NCBI GenBank assembly: GCA_029204225.1
Contig: CM055093.1
Span: 46,050,338 to 46,114,337, forward strand
Length of the DNA stretch: 64,000 bases
Direction: 5' to 3'
From: Diphasiastrum complanatum
Lineage: Eukaryota; Streptophyta; Lycopodiopsida; Lycopodiales; Lycopodiaceae
Shown here: piece after piece, positions 55,414-64,000 of the stretch
Layout of the letters: each line of letters starts with the position of its first letter
Position numbering within the stretch: position 1 is the stretch's first letter
Position numbers and translations under genes: made by a program
Notes under the pieces: generated by a model
Seen by the model: the letters and a program-made list of their open reading frames with translations, nothing else
Told to the model about the DNA's origin: nothing
The model's database searches: none

Positions 55414-55860
55414 GTTATGAACGTAGCCACGGCTGATCTAGATTTAGTCTATGAAAGCATCACATAAGCAAGACTTAACCCTAGAAAGCAAGAGAGAGAA
55501 AGCTTAAAGAGACTAAAGAAGGAGATCATATCATAAGCCAAGTAACAAATGACACAGAATCCCTACTTATAGCCAAGAGGAAGCCCTAAAAGGAAGCTTC
55601 CAGTGGCTCGGGCCAAACTGAGAGGGAAAATAGTGCGCCCTCCAAGAAGGCCCCCACTCTCAGTAATATGACCAAATAACCAATATAGTGAATCATAGGG
55701 CCCAAGGCCAATAATATGGTCTAAATGTCAATAATAGGGCCCAAGGCCAACCATATAGTCTAAATGTCAAATAATGAATAAAAAAGGGCCCAAAGCCTGC
55801 CTATGCATAAAGTAAAGTAAATGTAAATGGACATGGCGAACGTAATGAGCCGAGTCCATA
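55414..55860 (-). repeat. 3' LTR of gypsy element 2
   Basis: 447 bp, plus-strand ends GTTATGAACG and GTCCATAAC, aligned throughout with 37560-37999. It has a small tandem duplication around CCCAAGGCCAA...ATATAGTCTAAATGTC (55700-55770). Confidence 0.85.
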
Positions 55861-55907
55861 ACTCTCCCCGACACAAAAATAAGACCCAACTGCCATAAAG
55901 GACTGGA

Positions 55908-58900
55908 TCAAGTAACAACAAGCCCTGGAGGATCAAATGGAACAGCATCTGGTGTAGTAACAACTGGAGCAACAGCTGATGTAGAGGAAGCAACAAGTGC
56001 GGCAAGAGCACGAGCCTGATCCGCAAGTGACGATGTATGATAAAAGACATCAATAGGCTCCCATGTGGCCTCCTCAACAGGACGACCATCCCATTGGACT
56101 AGGAACTGAATCTGCCGGCGGCGTCGACTATGATGCAAACGCACCTGAAGGATAGCAGCAGGTAATAAAGGAAAGAGATTCGGTGCAGTAGGAAACTCAG
56201 CATCACGAGGAGCATCATCCTCAATAGCAGCACGTAATAAACTGACATGGAATATATCACAGGCACGTGTGGAAGCAGGAAGCTGAAGACGATATGTAAC
56301 TGGACTAAGAACCTCCAATATACAATAAGGCCCATAATAACGTGGTGCAAGCTTCTCAGTAGAAGCATGGCCTTGAATAAAATGATGACGTGCAAACCGT
56401 AGGCGTAGATATACCATATCACCAACATGAAACTCAACATGACGTCGATGACGATCAACTGAAGCCTGATAACGCTGATGGACCTGCTGCAAATGGGAAC
56501 TGGCCTGGAGAATAAGCTCACGAGCACCTGATAGAAATGAAGACAGTGTCACAGGTGTATCCTCGGGAGGAAGAGGAATACCAGGTAAAAGAGGTGCATA
56601 ACCATGAGATAATAAAAATGGTGCAACGCCGGTGCTGGTACTAACAGAGCTGTTATAGCTATACTCTGCCAAACATAAGTGCTGATCCCAATCCTTCCCT
56701 GAAGGAGTAACAAAATGGCGCAAATAATCCTCAAGGATCTTGTTAAGGACCTTAGACTGCCCATCAGAAGTAGAATGATAAGCAGACCCCATAAAAAGTT
56801 GTACATCCAATATACGCATAAGCTCTGTCCAGAACAATGATGTAAACTTACTATCCCGATCAGAAAGGATAGTACGAGGAAACCCATGTAGGCGAAATAT
56901 CTCTGAAAGGAACAAGCGTGCACACTGCTCTGCTGTGATAGTACTGCGGACGGGTATGAAATGTGCCTGTTTCGAGAACCTGTCAACTACCACCATACAT
57001 GAATCGTGACCACGACGGGTGCGGGGAAGGCCAATGATGAAGTCCATAGAAATATCAGTCCATTGGCGGTGAGGAATAGGCCAACTCTGAAGCAAACCAG
57101 CGGACTTAGCACGGGAGTACTTATTACGTAAGCAGAAAGGACAGGTACGAATAAGTACAACAAGCTCTTTCCTAAGGGATGGCCAATAGAAATGATCCTT
57201 AAGATGAGCATAAGACTTCTGAAAACCAAAATGACCCCCAACTGGGGACGAATGAGCATCCGACAACAACTGAGAACGGATACCCAAAGAACCAGGAATA
57301 CAAAGAGAACCATAATGATAAAGACGGTGGTCAACAATGGAATAAGCCTGATGAGGTGAAGACGACATAGGTGGAGCAGAACTATAAACATCACGAAAAT
57401 CAGAACATGTAAGATAAGCAGATGGAAGATCATCAAACCAGGAAGGGATCGTGGCAACAAGGGTATTCAATAAAGCAGGAAGTCTAGACAATGCATCAGC
57501 AGCAGTGTTAGCACGACCAGGACGATACAAAATAGAAAAATCAACAGATTGTAAAAACTGCAACCAACGAAACTGACGATCACTAAGATCACGCTGGGAG
57601 AAGAGATAACGTAAGGACTGATGATCAGTAACGATATCAAAAGGAACACGGTACAGGTAATGGCGCCACTTTTTAAGAGCATAGATAATGGCAAGAAGCT
57701 CTTTCTCATGGACAGAATAACGTTGCTCATAAGAGCGTAAACGACGCGACTCATAAGCAATAATGCACTGAGACTGACGAAGCAAGGCACCCAAACCAAC
57801 ATTACTAGCATCGGTCTCAACAATAAATTTCTGATCAAACTGTGGTAAACACAGGACAGAGGCCTCCACAATAGCACGACGAAGAGTGTCAAAGGCGAAC
57901 TGACAATCAGAAGTCCAAACAAATGCACTAGACTTCTTCAAAAGGGCATGAAGAGGGGCAGCCACAGTGGCAAAGTGAGAAACATGACGACGAAGGTGAG
58001 TAGTGAGACCAAGAAACATACGAACATGGTGGACATCTGTGGGAACAGGCCAATCAGCGATTGCTGGAACCTTATGAGGGTCCAAACGAATACGACCATC
58101 ACAAATGAGAAATCCTAAAAACTCAATCTCAACAACAGCAAAGGAACACTTAGAAAGTTTAGCAAACAACTGGTGATGAACAAGCAATTGAAAAACAGAT
58201 GAAAGATGTAACACATGCTCATCAAGAGTCTTACTAAAAACAAGAATATCATCAAAATAAACTAAAACACAACGACCAAGGAGAGGACGCATGATGTTAT
58301 TCATCACATTCTGGAACGTAGGTGGACCATTAGTAACACCAAAAGGAAGAACACGAAACTCATACAAACCAAGATGGGTACGAAACGCAGTCTTGTGTTC
58401 GTCCGAAGGATGCATCCTAATCTGGTGATAGCCGGAACGTAAGTCTATCTTAGAGAAAAGATGAGAGGTGCCTAACTGGTCAAAGAGATCATCCATGTGA
58501 GGAATAGGATACTGGTTATGGATGGTCAACTTATTGAGGGCACGATAATCAATGCAGAGGCGTTTGGAACCATCTTTCTTACTGACAAGGAGAACAGGGG
58601 CACCAAAAGGACTGTGACTAGGAACAATGAGGCCCTGATCTAGTAAAGCAGTAATCTGAAGCTCAACCTCATCACGCTCAGACTTAGACATACGGTAAGG
58701 AGGCCGGGAGGGAGGAGCAGAACCAGGACGCAAATCAATATGGTGGTTCACATCACGTAATGGTGGTAGCGTCGTAGGTTCTGAAAAGACAAATGCATAC
58801 TGATGTAATAAGTCAGAGATCACCTGAGGAACAACTGCTGGAGGAGAGGTAGTCACTGGAGAATCTGCTGCAGCATGCTGAACACATAATAAAGCTGCAC

Positions 58901-59906
58901 AATGAGCCTTAGGTAGGCTGCGGATAAACTGCTTCCCGCTGATCAGCTGGAAATCTGCCTGAGAATCAATACCAGCAAGTGAGTGGGTCACTGCATCATG
59001 AACAAATGTCAATGTCTGCTGAGCCAGGTCCAAAGTAACCGCTCCCAATGAAGCAAACCAATCAGCACCAAGGATAAGGTCATAGCGCTCCAGAGGAATG
59101 ATATAAAGATCTGCCTGTCCAGAAAAATCACCAATGCGGTAGGATAATCCCTGAAACATCTGAGAACTAGGAAATGAGTGAGAACTGGCAACCTCGACTG
59201 TGAGAGGCTGTGGAGCAGGAATAGGTGAAGCGCGTATCCGGCTGAGAACATAACTGCTGATAGAGGAATGAGTGCTGCCGGTATCAACTAAAGCAATATA
59301 CTCACGACCAGTAATGCACACACGTAGCCGAATGGAGTGAGGACCGGGGCACCCTGTCCAGGTAGCATAAGCAAGCTGAGCATGGCAAGTAGCAGGAAGT
59401 AAATCAGTAGAAGGCTCAGGAGATAGATCATCAGATATATGAATGTAGATATCGGACTCATCTGGGGTAGTGCCCTCATGGTAGAAAACAGCAGTAGAAG
59501 TAGGTAGGGGCTGGCGGCAATCACGGGCAATGTGGTCAGGACTCTTACAACAAAAGCAAAGACGCTTCTGCTGAATGTCAGCGAACTCTGCAGACGTGTA
59601 ACGTCGGACACAAGCAGGACGAGGAGGCGGAGGGCGAGGAGCGGGAGAAGTAAGAGAAGAGGTCGGGACGACAGTGGATGGGGCAGATGGGGCCGGAGAT
59701 GGTAGAGGTGAAAGAGATGGACGGGGTCGGGAAAAGCGAAAGGGAGCAGGATCAGGGTACTTATGCTGTAAAGTACTAGCAAGGGACATGGCCTCAACAA
59801 GTGTGGGTGGACGGAAAGAAGAGACATCGTATCGTAGAGCACCACGAAGTCCAGCAATGTAGCGAGAAATAAGCTCGGTGGGCTGAAGATCTGTAAAGAG
59901 GTAGGA
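55908..59906 (-). CDS. Gypsy 2 gag-pol polyprotein, 5' end cut by insertion
   Basis: One open frame of about 1,330 codons. Order on the minus strand: gag C-terminal part (TELISRYIAGLRGALRYDVS); CCHC knuckle (RLCFCCKSPDHIARDCRQPL); protease with DTGSTHSS; RT with [35 protein letters not shown] and LVYFDDILVFS (YFDD); RNase H with FIVETDASNVGLGALL and HEKELLAIIYALKKWRHYLY; integrase with an HHCC finger (CPFCLRNK), DISMDFIIGLP, ILSDRDSKFTS; GPY/F module; chromodomain (QFLVQWDGRPVEEATWEPID); stop at 55908. The integrase catalytic Glu position (DGQxE in relatives) reads DGQSK, from an AAG codon, so integration activity is doubtful. Otherwise the frame is undamaged, implying a fairly young copy. 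Confidence 0.9.
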   Translation of the reverse strand, partial: SYLFTDLQPTELISRYIAGLRGALRYDVSSFRPPTLVEAMSLASTLQHKYPDPAPFRFSRPRPSLSPLPSPAPSAPSTVVPTSSLTSPAPRPPPPRPACVRRYTSAEFADIQQKRLCFCCKSPDHIARDCRQPLPTSTAVFYHEGTTPDESDIYIHISDDLSPEPSTDLLPATCHAQLAYATWTGCPGPHSIRLRVCITGREYIALVDTGSTHSSISSYVLSRIRASPIPAPQPLTVEVASSHSFPSSQMFQGLSYRIGDFSGQADLYIIPLERYDLILGADWFASLGAVTLDLAQQTLTFVHDAVTHSLAGIDSQADFQLISGKQFIRSLPKAHCAALLCVQHAAADSPVTTSPPAVVPQVISDLLHQYAFVFSEPTTLPPLRDVNHHIDLRPGSAPPSRPPYRMSKSERDEVELQITALLDQGLIVPSHSPFGAPVLLVSKKDGSKRLCIDYRALNKLTIHNQYPIPHMDDLFDQLGTSHLFSKIDLRSGYHQIRMHPSDEHKTAFRTHLGLYEFRVLPFGVTNGPPTFQNVMNNIMRPLLGRCVLVYFDDILVFSKTLDEHVLHLSSVFQLLVHHQLFAKLSKCSFAVVEIEFLGFLICDGRIRLDPHKVPAIADWPVPTDVHHVRMFLGLTTHLRRHVSHFATVAAPLHALLKKSSAFVWTSDCQFAFDTLRRAIVEASVLCLPQFDQKFIVETDASNVGLGALLRQSQCIIAYESRRLRSYEQRYSVHEKELLAIIYALKKWRHYLYRVPFDIVTDHQSLRYLFSQRDLSDRQFRWLQFLQSVDFSILYRPGRANTAADALSRLPALLNTLVATIPSWFDDLPSAYLTCSDFRDVYSSAPPMSSSPHQAYSIVDHRLYHYGSLCIPGSLGIRSQLLSDAHSSPVGGHFGFQKSYAHLKDHFYWPSLRKELVVLIRTCPFCLRNKYSRAKSAGLLQSWPIPHRQWTDISMDFIIGLPRTRRGHDSCMVVVDRFSKQAHFIPVRSTITAEQCARLFLSEIFRLHGFPRTILSDRDSKFTSLFWTELMRILDVQLFMGSAYHSTSDGQSKVLNKILEDYLRHFVTPSGKDWDQHLCLAEYSYNSSVSTSTGVAPFLLSHGYAPLLPGIPLPPEDTPVTLSSFLSGARELILQASSHLQQVHQRYQASVDRHRRHVEFHVGDMVYLRLRFARHHFIQGHASTEKLAPRYYGPYCILEVLSPVTYRLQLPASTRACDIFHVSLLRAAIEDDAPRDAEFPTAPNLFPLLPAAILQVRLHHSRRRRQIQFLVQWDGRPVEEATWEPIDVFYHTSSLADQARALAALVASSTSAVAPVVTTPDAVPFDPPGLVVT

Positions 59907-59909
59907 AAG

Positions 59910-60267
59910 TGTTACGAGCTCGTAACCAGTGCCGAACCCTAGAGAACACAGATAGGTCAGATACCACAGTCAGGGTCGTGTCCAGCGTACATGACCAACA
60001 GGGCAAGACAGTGTGAGTAGTGTGCCCCAGCACGGTCCATAGCCATGGCGGGCCTAACACAGCCTAGGGACCCTGTCAGCAGGATAGGGCCCCCAGTTGG
60101 GTCCCGACGTGCAGTCGGCCACGTCAGTGCCACGTGGCCGACACTTGGCAGTTGCATGCTACCAGTCCTCACACTGGGCTAGGAGGGGCTTACTCTATAT
60201 CAGGGAGTAGGCAAGGTTGGGTGGATTAGTTAGTGTTTGCCCTACTGTGGTGTTAGGATCTATTACA
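59910..60267 (+). repeat. 5' LTR of gypsy element 3
   Basis: 358 bp, TGTTACGAGC to CTATTACA. It opens with a perfect 16 bp palindrome GTTACGAGCTCGTAAC (59911-59926). It is GC-richer than the surrounding elements. Confidence 0.85.
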
Positions 60268-60268
60268 C

Positions 60269-60282
60269 TGGTATCAGAGCCA
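60269..60282 (+). other. Primer binding site of gypsy element 3
   Basis: TGGTATCAGAGCCA, one base after the LTR CA, the tRNA-iMet type. Confidence 0.9.
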
Positions 60283-61069
60283 TCTCCATCCTAGGGAGTT
60301 TAGGACAACAGTAGAGAAAGCTATCAGAAGATAGGAAGTGTTTCTCAGATTCTCAGAGAGGAATAGAGGAGGAGGATCGCTGTAGGAGCAGCCTTCAAAC
60401 TTCTGATTTCCACTGAGAAATCACAGTAGCAAGGAGTTAGATTCCAAGTGTAGGTAACTTCTGAAAAAACAGCTGTTTCTCACTGAGTTCAGAGGATTCT
60501 CTATAGTTTTCCCAGCGAAATTAGAGTAGGAAGAAGCCAGCACCTCCATCGCTGTACAGTCAGAGACCTACATCCGATTTCCAGGGAAAAAGTTACTGGT
60601 TCTCAGCGAGTTGGAAGCCAAAAAAGAGGAGCAGGGCCAGCGCTGCCAGTGCTTCTGAAAATCTGGTTTTTCAACAAGTTTTTGGGCCCCAACGTCAGAG
60701 ATTTGGAGCAAGAGGATTCCTACCAGATCAGCGAGTAGGAGACTTCTGAAATTTCAGAACTCAGAAGGGTTTTTGGACTTCAGATTTGCCTTTTTGTGGA
60801 CAAGTTGGATTGCAATCAGACCAGCGAGCTACTATCCTCAAAAAACCGGGAAATTTAGTACCGTTTTGAAGCCTCAAACTGGCATTTTTCGGAACAGCAG
60901 GTCTGAAATCTTGGGGAAAAGAGCTGAAAGGGTTCCTCTTCATTCTTTCTTTGGAAGTACAGTCCTCAGAAACAGCTAAGTCATCTTTCCTTTCCCTTGT
61001 ACAGTTGTAAATTAGTCTTTTAGACTTTTTTCCTTCAGAAGTTAAGGTAGCTCTCTTTCAGTTTCGAAG
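60283..61069 (+). other. Leader of gypsy element 3 with degenerate repeats
   Basis: Non-coding. Units with TTCTGAAAAAACAGCTGTTTCTCA, TTCCAGGGAAAAAGTTACTGGTTCTCAGCGAGTT and CTTCTGAAATTTCAGAAC recur at roughly 100 bp spacing, each with an AGC GAG-type word, suggesting an old tandem array. Confidence 0.6.
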
Positions 61070-62581
61070 ATGACCACTCCTCAGGGACCTGATCAACCCC
61101 AGGAGAGAGGCTTCGACGAACTTGAAACAGAAGCCTTGGCTTACAGAAAAGGGAAGGAACCTATGGAAGTAGAAGAACAGGAACAGTTCGCCGAAGAACT
61201 CGACGAACTGGTTACCAAGGAGCAGTTCCTCCAATTGGTAACAGAGGTGGATGAACTGAAGCTGGCATTAGCCAATTTCAAGTCCAGTGTGGACGACTCG
61301 TTCGCTGAACTCAAAAACTTGATTTTGAGTTCCGCGAAAGGAAGCCTTCCCTCCACTTCTCAGTTATCCCCTTCTCCACTTCCATCAGTTTCGGGTGAGA
61401 CTTTACGGTCTCACCCCAGTGTTTTTAAAGATTTAAAGCCTCCTACTTTTAATGGGGAAGAGAAGGATAGAAATGCAGATATTCTACAAACCTTCCTCAG
61501 CAAATGGAAGAACATTCATGCTCTTAAACAGACCCCTGACCATTTGCAAGCAATTGAGGCCAGTCTTTCTTTAGGGCCTATGGCCTATAAGTGGTGGTTA
61601 AATCTCCAGGAGACTGGGCAGACTCCCCGGTCATGGAAAGCTTTTGAAGAAGCTTTCCTAAGAGAATTTCTACCAGAGAATGAACTTGATAGAGCCTGGG
61701 AAGCCTGGGAAAGAACAGTAATGGACAAGTCCCTCATCCAATATATCTCGCAGTATCGAGAGGCAATTTTAAAGATTAAAAATATGGATGACTATCAAAA
61801 AATCAGGGGATTTGTCCGTGGCCTCAAAGATGAATATAAAGTAGAGGTCCAGAGAAACTCGCCTACTACCCTTGAGCAAGCTCTCAGATATGCTCAAATC
61901 TATGATGATTCAGTGGGTAGGAAGAGAGCGAGACAGCAACCACTTTCTGAGCAGCTTCCTCAGAAAGACTTTCAATTTAAAAAGAAATTTTTAAAAAGAA
62001 AGAAAGAAGATAAATTTAAAGGTGAAGCTCCTCAGAAACGCCCTTCACTCATACAGCCCTTAAAACCAGATGATTTTGAGAAAGCCAAACAAGAACGTTT
62101 GTGCTTTGTGTGTATGGGCAAGGGACACACAGTCAGACAGTGTCCCAAGGGGCCTTTCACTAAAAAAGATAAGAAAGATAAAAAACAAGTTCATCTTGTT
62201 CAGACTGTATGTTTCCCCAGTGACTCGGCAGCTTCCGAGATCAAAGTGTATCATGAAGATCATGAACACTGTTGCCAGCTGACCTCTGCAATGCTAGCGA
62301 GACCCTTCAGCTTTGGGCCGCATGACCTAGTACGTATGCATGGGAAAGTTGGTAACCAGTCAGTAAGAGTCATGGTTGATGATGGGGCAACCCATAATTT
62401 CATCAACCACACCCTGGTTAAAAAGCTTAAACTACCAGAAGTACCTAGTCAGCATAGGTACATAGTTTCATTAGCTAAGGGTGAAGATAAAAAAATATGG
62501 GAAACTATGGTAAGTAAGTTAAATCTTGGTATTCAGGGGTACCAAGATCAAATAAACTTTCAGATAATGCACCTGGATTGA
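61070..62581 (+). CDS. Gypsy 3 gag and protease
   Basis: 503 codons from ATG at 61070. Residues about 40-100 form a coiled-coil-like acidic region. Gag core at about 120-260 (KDLKPPTFNGEEKDRNADIL, PMAYKWWLNLQ, FLREFLPENELDRAWEAW). Basic Lys-rich stretch, then a CCHC knuckle (CFVCMGKGHTVRQC, about 345-358). Protease near residue 435 with VMVDDGATHNFINHTLVKKL; the active site is DDG, where DTG/DSG is usual, though DDG/DGG variants are seen in plant gypsy elements. The frame ends at a TGA (62579) right before the [10 protein letters not shown] protease end, which continues in the same frame. Confidence 0.9.
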   Translation: MTTPQGPDQPQERGFDELETEALAYRKGKEPMEVEEQEQFAEELDELVTKEQFLQLVTEVDELKLALANFKSSVDDSFAELKNLILSSAKGSLPSTSQLSPSPLPSVSGETLRSHPSVFKDLKPPTFNGEEKDRNADILQTFLSKWKNIHALKQTPDHLQAIEASLSLGPMAYKWWLNLQETGQTPRSWKAFEEAFLREFLPENELDRAWEAWERTVMDKSLIQYISQYREAILKIKNMDDYQKIRGFVRGLKDEYKVEVQRNSPTTLEQALRYAQIYDDSVGRKRARQQPLSEQLPQKDFQFKKKFLKRKKEDKFKGEAPQKRPSLIQPLKPDDFEKAKQERLCFVCMGKGHTVRQCPKGPFTKKDKKDKKQVHLVQTVCFPSDSAASEIKVYHEDHEHCCQLTSAMLARPFSFGPHDLVRMHGKVGNQSVRVMVDDGATHNFINHTLVKKLKLPEVPSQHRYIVSLAKGEDKKIWETMVSKLNLGIQGYQDQINFQIMHLD

Positions 62582-64000
62582 ACAGACATTGTTCTCGGGA
62601 GAGATTGGCTCTACAATTTAGGACCTTCCCTCCACAGAAACTATCAGGAGAACACCCTCAGCTTTCAGTATAAAGGCCGAGAGATCCAGTTGCATGGGGA
62701 GCATGATGTTCCCAACAGCCCTATGGTCTGCAGTTCAGAGCTCTGTCAGCTAATCGGAGACGAAGACCATCAGGTATTCTTATGTGACTTTCAGTTTATT
62801 CCTGAAGTTTCTATTTCCAGTTCTATTCAGCAGAAAATCAGTAAATTAGAAACTTTATTGTCTAAATTTAAAGATGTTTTTCCTGAAGATTTGCCACATG
62901 GTTTACCACCTAGCAGAGAGGTAGATCATGTAATAAACCTAGTACCAGGTACAGCACCTGTTTCTAAACCTCCGTATCGGGTCAGCCGAACAGAGGATGA
63001 AGAAATAACTAGGCAGTTAACAGACTATCTTGGGAAAGGCCAAATTCAGACCAGTAGTTCACCATGGGCCTCACCAGTCCTATTGGTGAAAAAGAAGGAG
63101 GGGTCTATGCGTCTTTGCGTAGATTACAGAGCCCTCAATAAAGTCACAATTAAGAATAAATACCCTATGCCTTGGGCAGACGAGTTGTTTGATCAACTCG
63201 ACGGGGCTAAGTTTTTCAGCAAAATAGACCTCAGATCGGGATATCATCAAGTCCGTATAAAATCGGAAGATGTCTCGAAAACAGCTTTTAGGACTCGTCA
63301 CGGTCATTATGAGTTTAAGGTGATGCCATTTGGGCTCACAAATGCTCCAGCTACCTTTATGACCTTGATGAACAGTGTCCTCAGACCATACTTGGGTAAA
63401 TTTGTAGTCGTATTTTTAGATGACATCCTCGTTTACAGCAAAACCAGGAAGGAGCATCTAAAACACCTCAGAAAGGTGTTTCGACTGCTCAGAAAGCATA
63501 AGCTTTATGCTAAACAATCCAAGTGTGAATTCTTCGTTGAAGAAGTAGCATATTTGGGTCACATTATCTCTTCAGATGGGATTAAGATGGACCCAAATAA
63601 GGTTAAAGCCATACTCAGTTGGCTGAGACCTCAGAATATTTTGGAACTTCAAATCTTTCTTGGTCTGGCGGGATATTACAGACGATTTGTCAAGGAATAT
63701 GCTCAGATAGCAGTCCCTATGACAAATCTCCTTAAGGGGAAGGGAAAGGAGTTCATTTGGGAGTCCGCACAACAGGAGAGCTTTGATGCTCTCAAAACAG
63801 CCTTAGCTACAGCACCAGTTTTAAAGGTCGTCGACCCCAATCAGCCATTTGTGGTCGAAACAGATGCTAGCGACTTTGCAGTAGGTGCTGTGCTAACTCA
63901 GGGTGGACGACCAGTTGCCTTCGAGAGTAAAAAACTCGAGCCAGCACAGACTAGGTATAGTGCCTATGAAAAGGAACTCTTTTCTATAGTCCATGCCCTT
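62582..64000 (+). CDS. Gypsy 3 pol: protease end, RT, RNase H start (cut by window)
   Basis: 473 open codons to the window end, in frame with gag and separated from it by the single [19 protein letters not shown] (protease end), [93 protein letters not shown] and [12 protein letters not shown] (RT motif C as FLDD, a normal gypsy variant), [39 protein letters not shown], then [20 protein letters not shown] and [14 protein letters not shown] (RNase H). No other stop or frameshift is seen, so this is a young copy. Confidence 0.9.

Larger units (their letters stand above)
55414..59909 (-). mobile_element. Gypsy element 2 (minus), chromodomain type
   Basis: Minus-strand element with an intact 3' LTR (55414-55860), a purine tract (plus-strand CTCTCCCCGACAC, 55861-55873) and one long gag-pol frame. 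Its gag N-terminus and 5' LTR are cut off at 59909 by gypsy element 3, and should resume beyond that element outside the window. Confidence 0.9.
59910..64000 (+). mobile_element. Gypsy element 3 (plus), inserted in gypsy 2, continues off window
   Basis: Begins with a TG...CA LTR (59910-60267), then a tRNA-iMet primer site, a repeat-bearing leader, gag-protease and RT. It interrupts the gag of gypsy 2 after GAAAG (59905-59909), the expected first target-duplication copy. The rest of pol and the 3' LTR lie outside the window. Confidence 0.9.

Overview
This 64 kb window is nuclear DNA of a land plant with a large, transposon-rich genome. Evidence: LTR retrotransposons primed by initiator tRNA-Met (TGGTATCAGAGC next to LTRs), plant-type copia and gypsy (including chromodomain) elements, a plant-type LINE with a C-terminal CCHC knuckle, hAT and Helitron remnants, and one host gene with plant-like sequence and introns of at least 14 kb. 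Long introns, long (GA/CT)n arrays and old nested LTR elements suggest a fern, lycophyte or other large-genome plant more than a compact angiosperm; this taxonomic guess is inference.

Layout. 0-5.4 kb: microsatellites, a T-skewed tract, and the 5' part of a degraded DEAD-box helicase (RH29/DDX54-like) split at its Q motif by a complete 2.2 kb non-autonomous LTR element. 5.4-11.5 kb: a Helitron whose HUH Rep region is decayed; it carries a thioredoxin h-like fragment, and its 3' end (hairpin plus CTAG) sits at 11,444 beside (TA)n. 11.5-18.5 kb: an isolated exon-like segment, a decayed minus-strand copia element and an LTR-like promoter remnant.

18.5-64 kb: the host gene. Exon 1 (18,554-18,910), exon 2 (33,407-33,469) and exon 3 (33,994-34,086) encode the N-terminal 171 residues of ER membrane protein complex subunit 10 (EMC10), with GT/AG borders and phase 0 at each junction. 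Intron 1 is 14.5 kb. It holds a copia remnant and a head-to-tail row of four minus-strand LINE copies separated by microsatellites. No exon 4 was found, so the gene either continues through the next 30 kb of nested elements and off the window, or is truncated.

34-64 kb: a gypsy scrap; a copia element (36.4-45.4 kb) with an antisense gypsy element inside it, whose RT-RNase H-integrase block is replaced by unrelated DNA; a GGTACC-rich foldback element; a minus-strand hAT transposase pseudogene with surviving splice sites; a second cluster of LINE copies on the plus strand; a nearly intact chromodomain gypsy element (minus); and another gypsy element (plus) inserted into its gag and cut by the window end.

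The most interesting thread is the LINE family. Every copy keeps the same roughly 45 bp 3' tail, and most then run into a CTTT, CT or CTT array. Two copies carry only ORF1, like mammalian HAL1. Others have lost RT but keep the tail, and their 5' ends are built from short unrelated tandem monomers.
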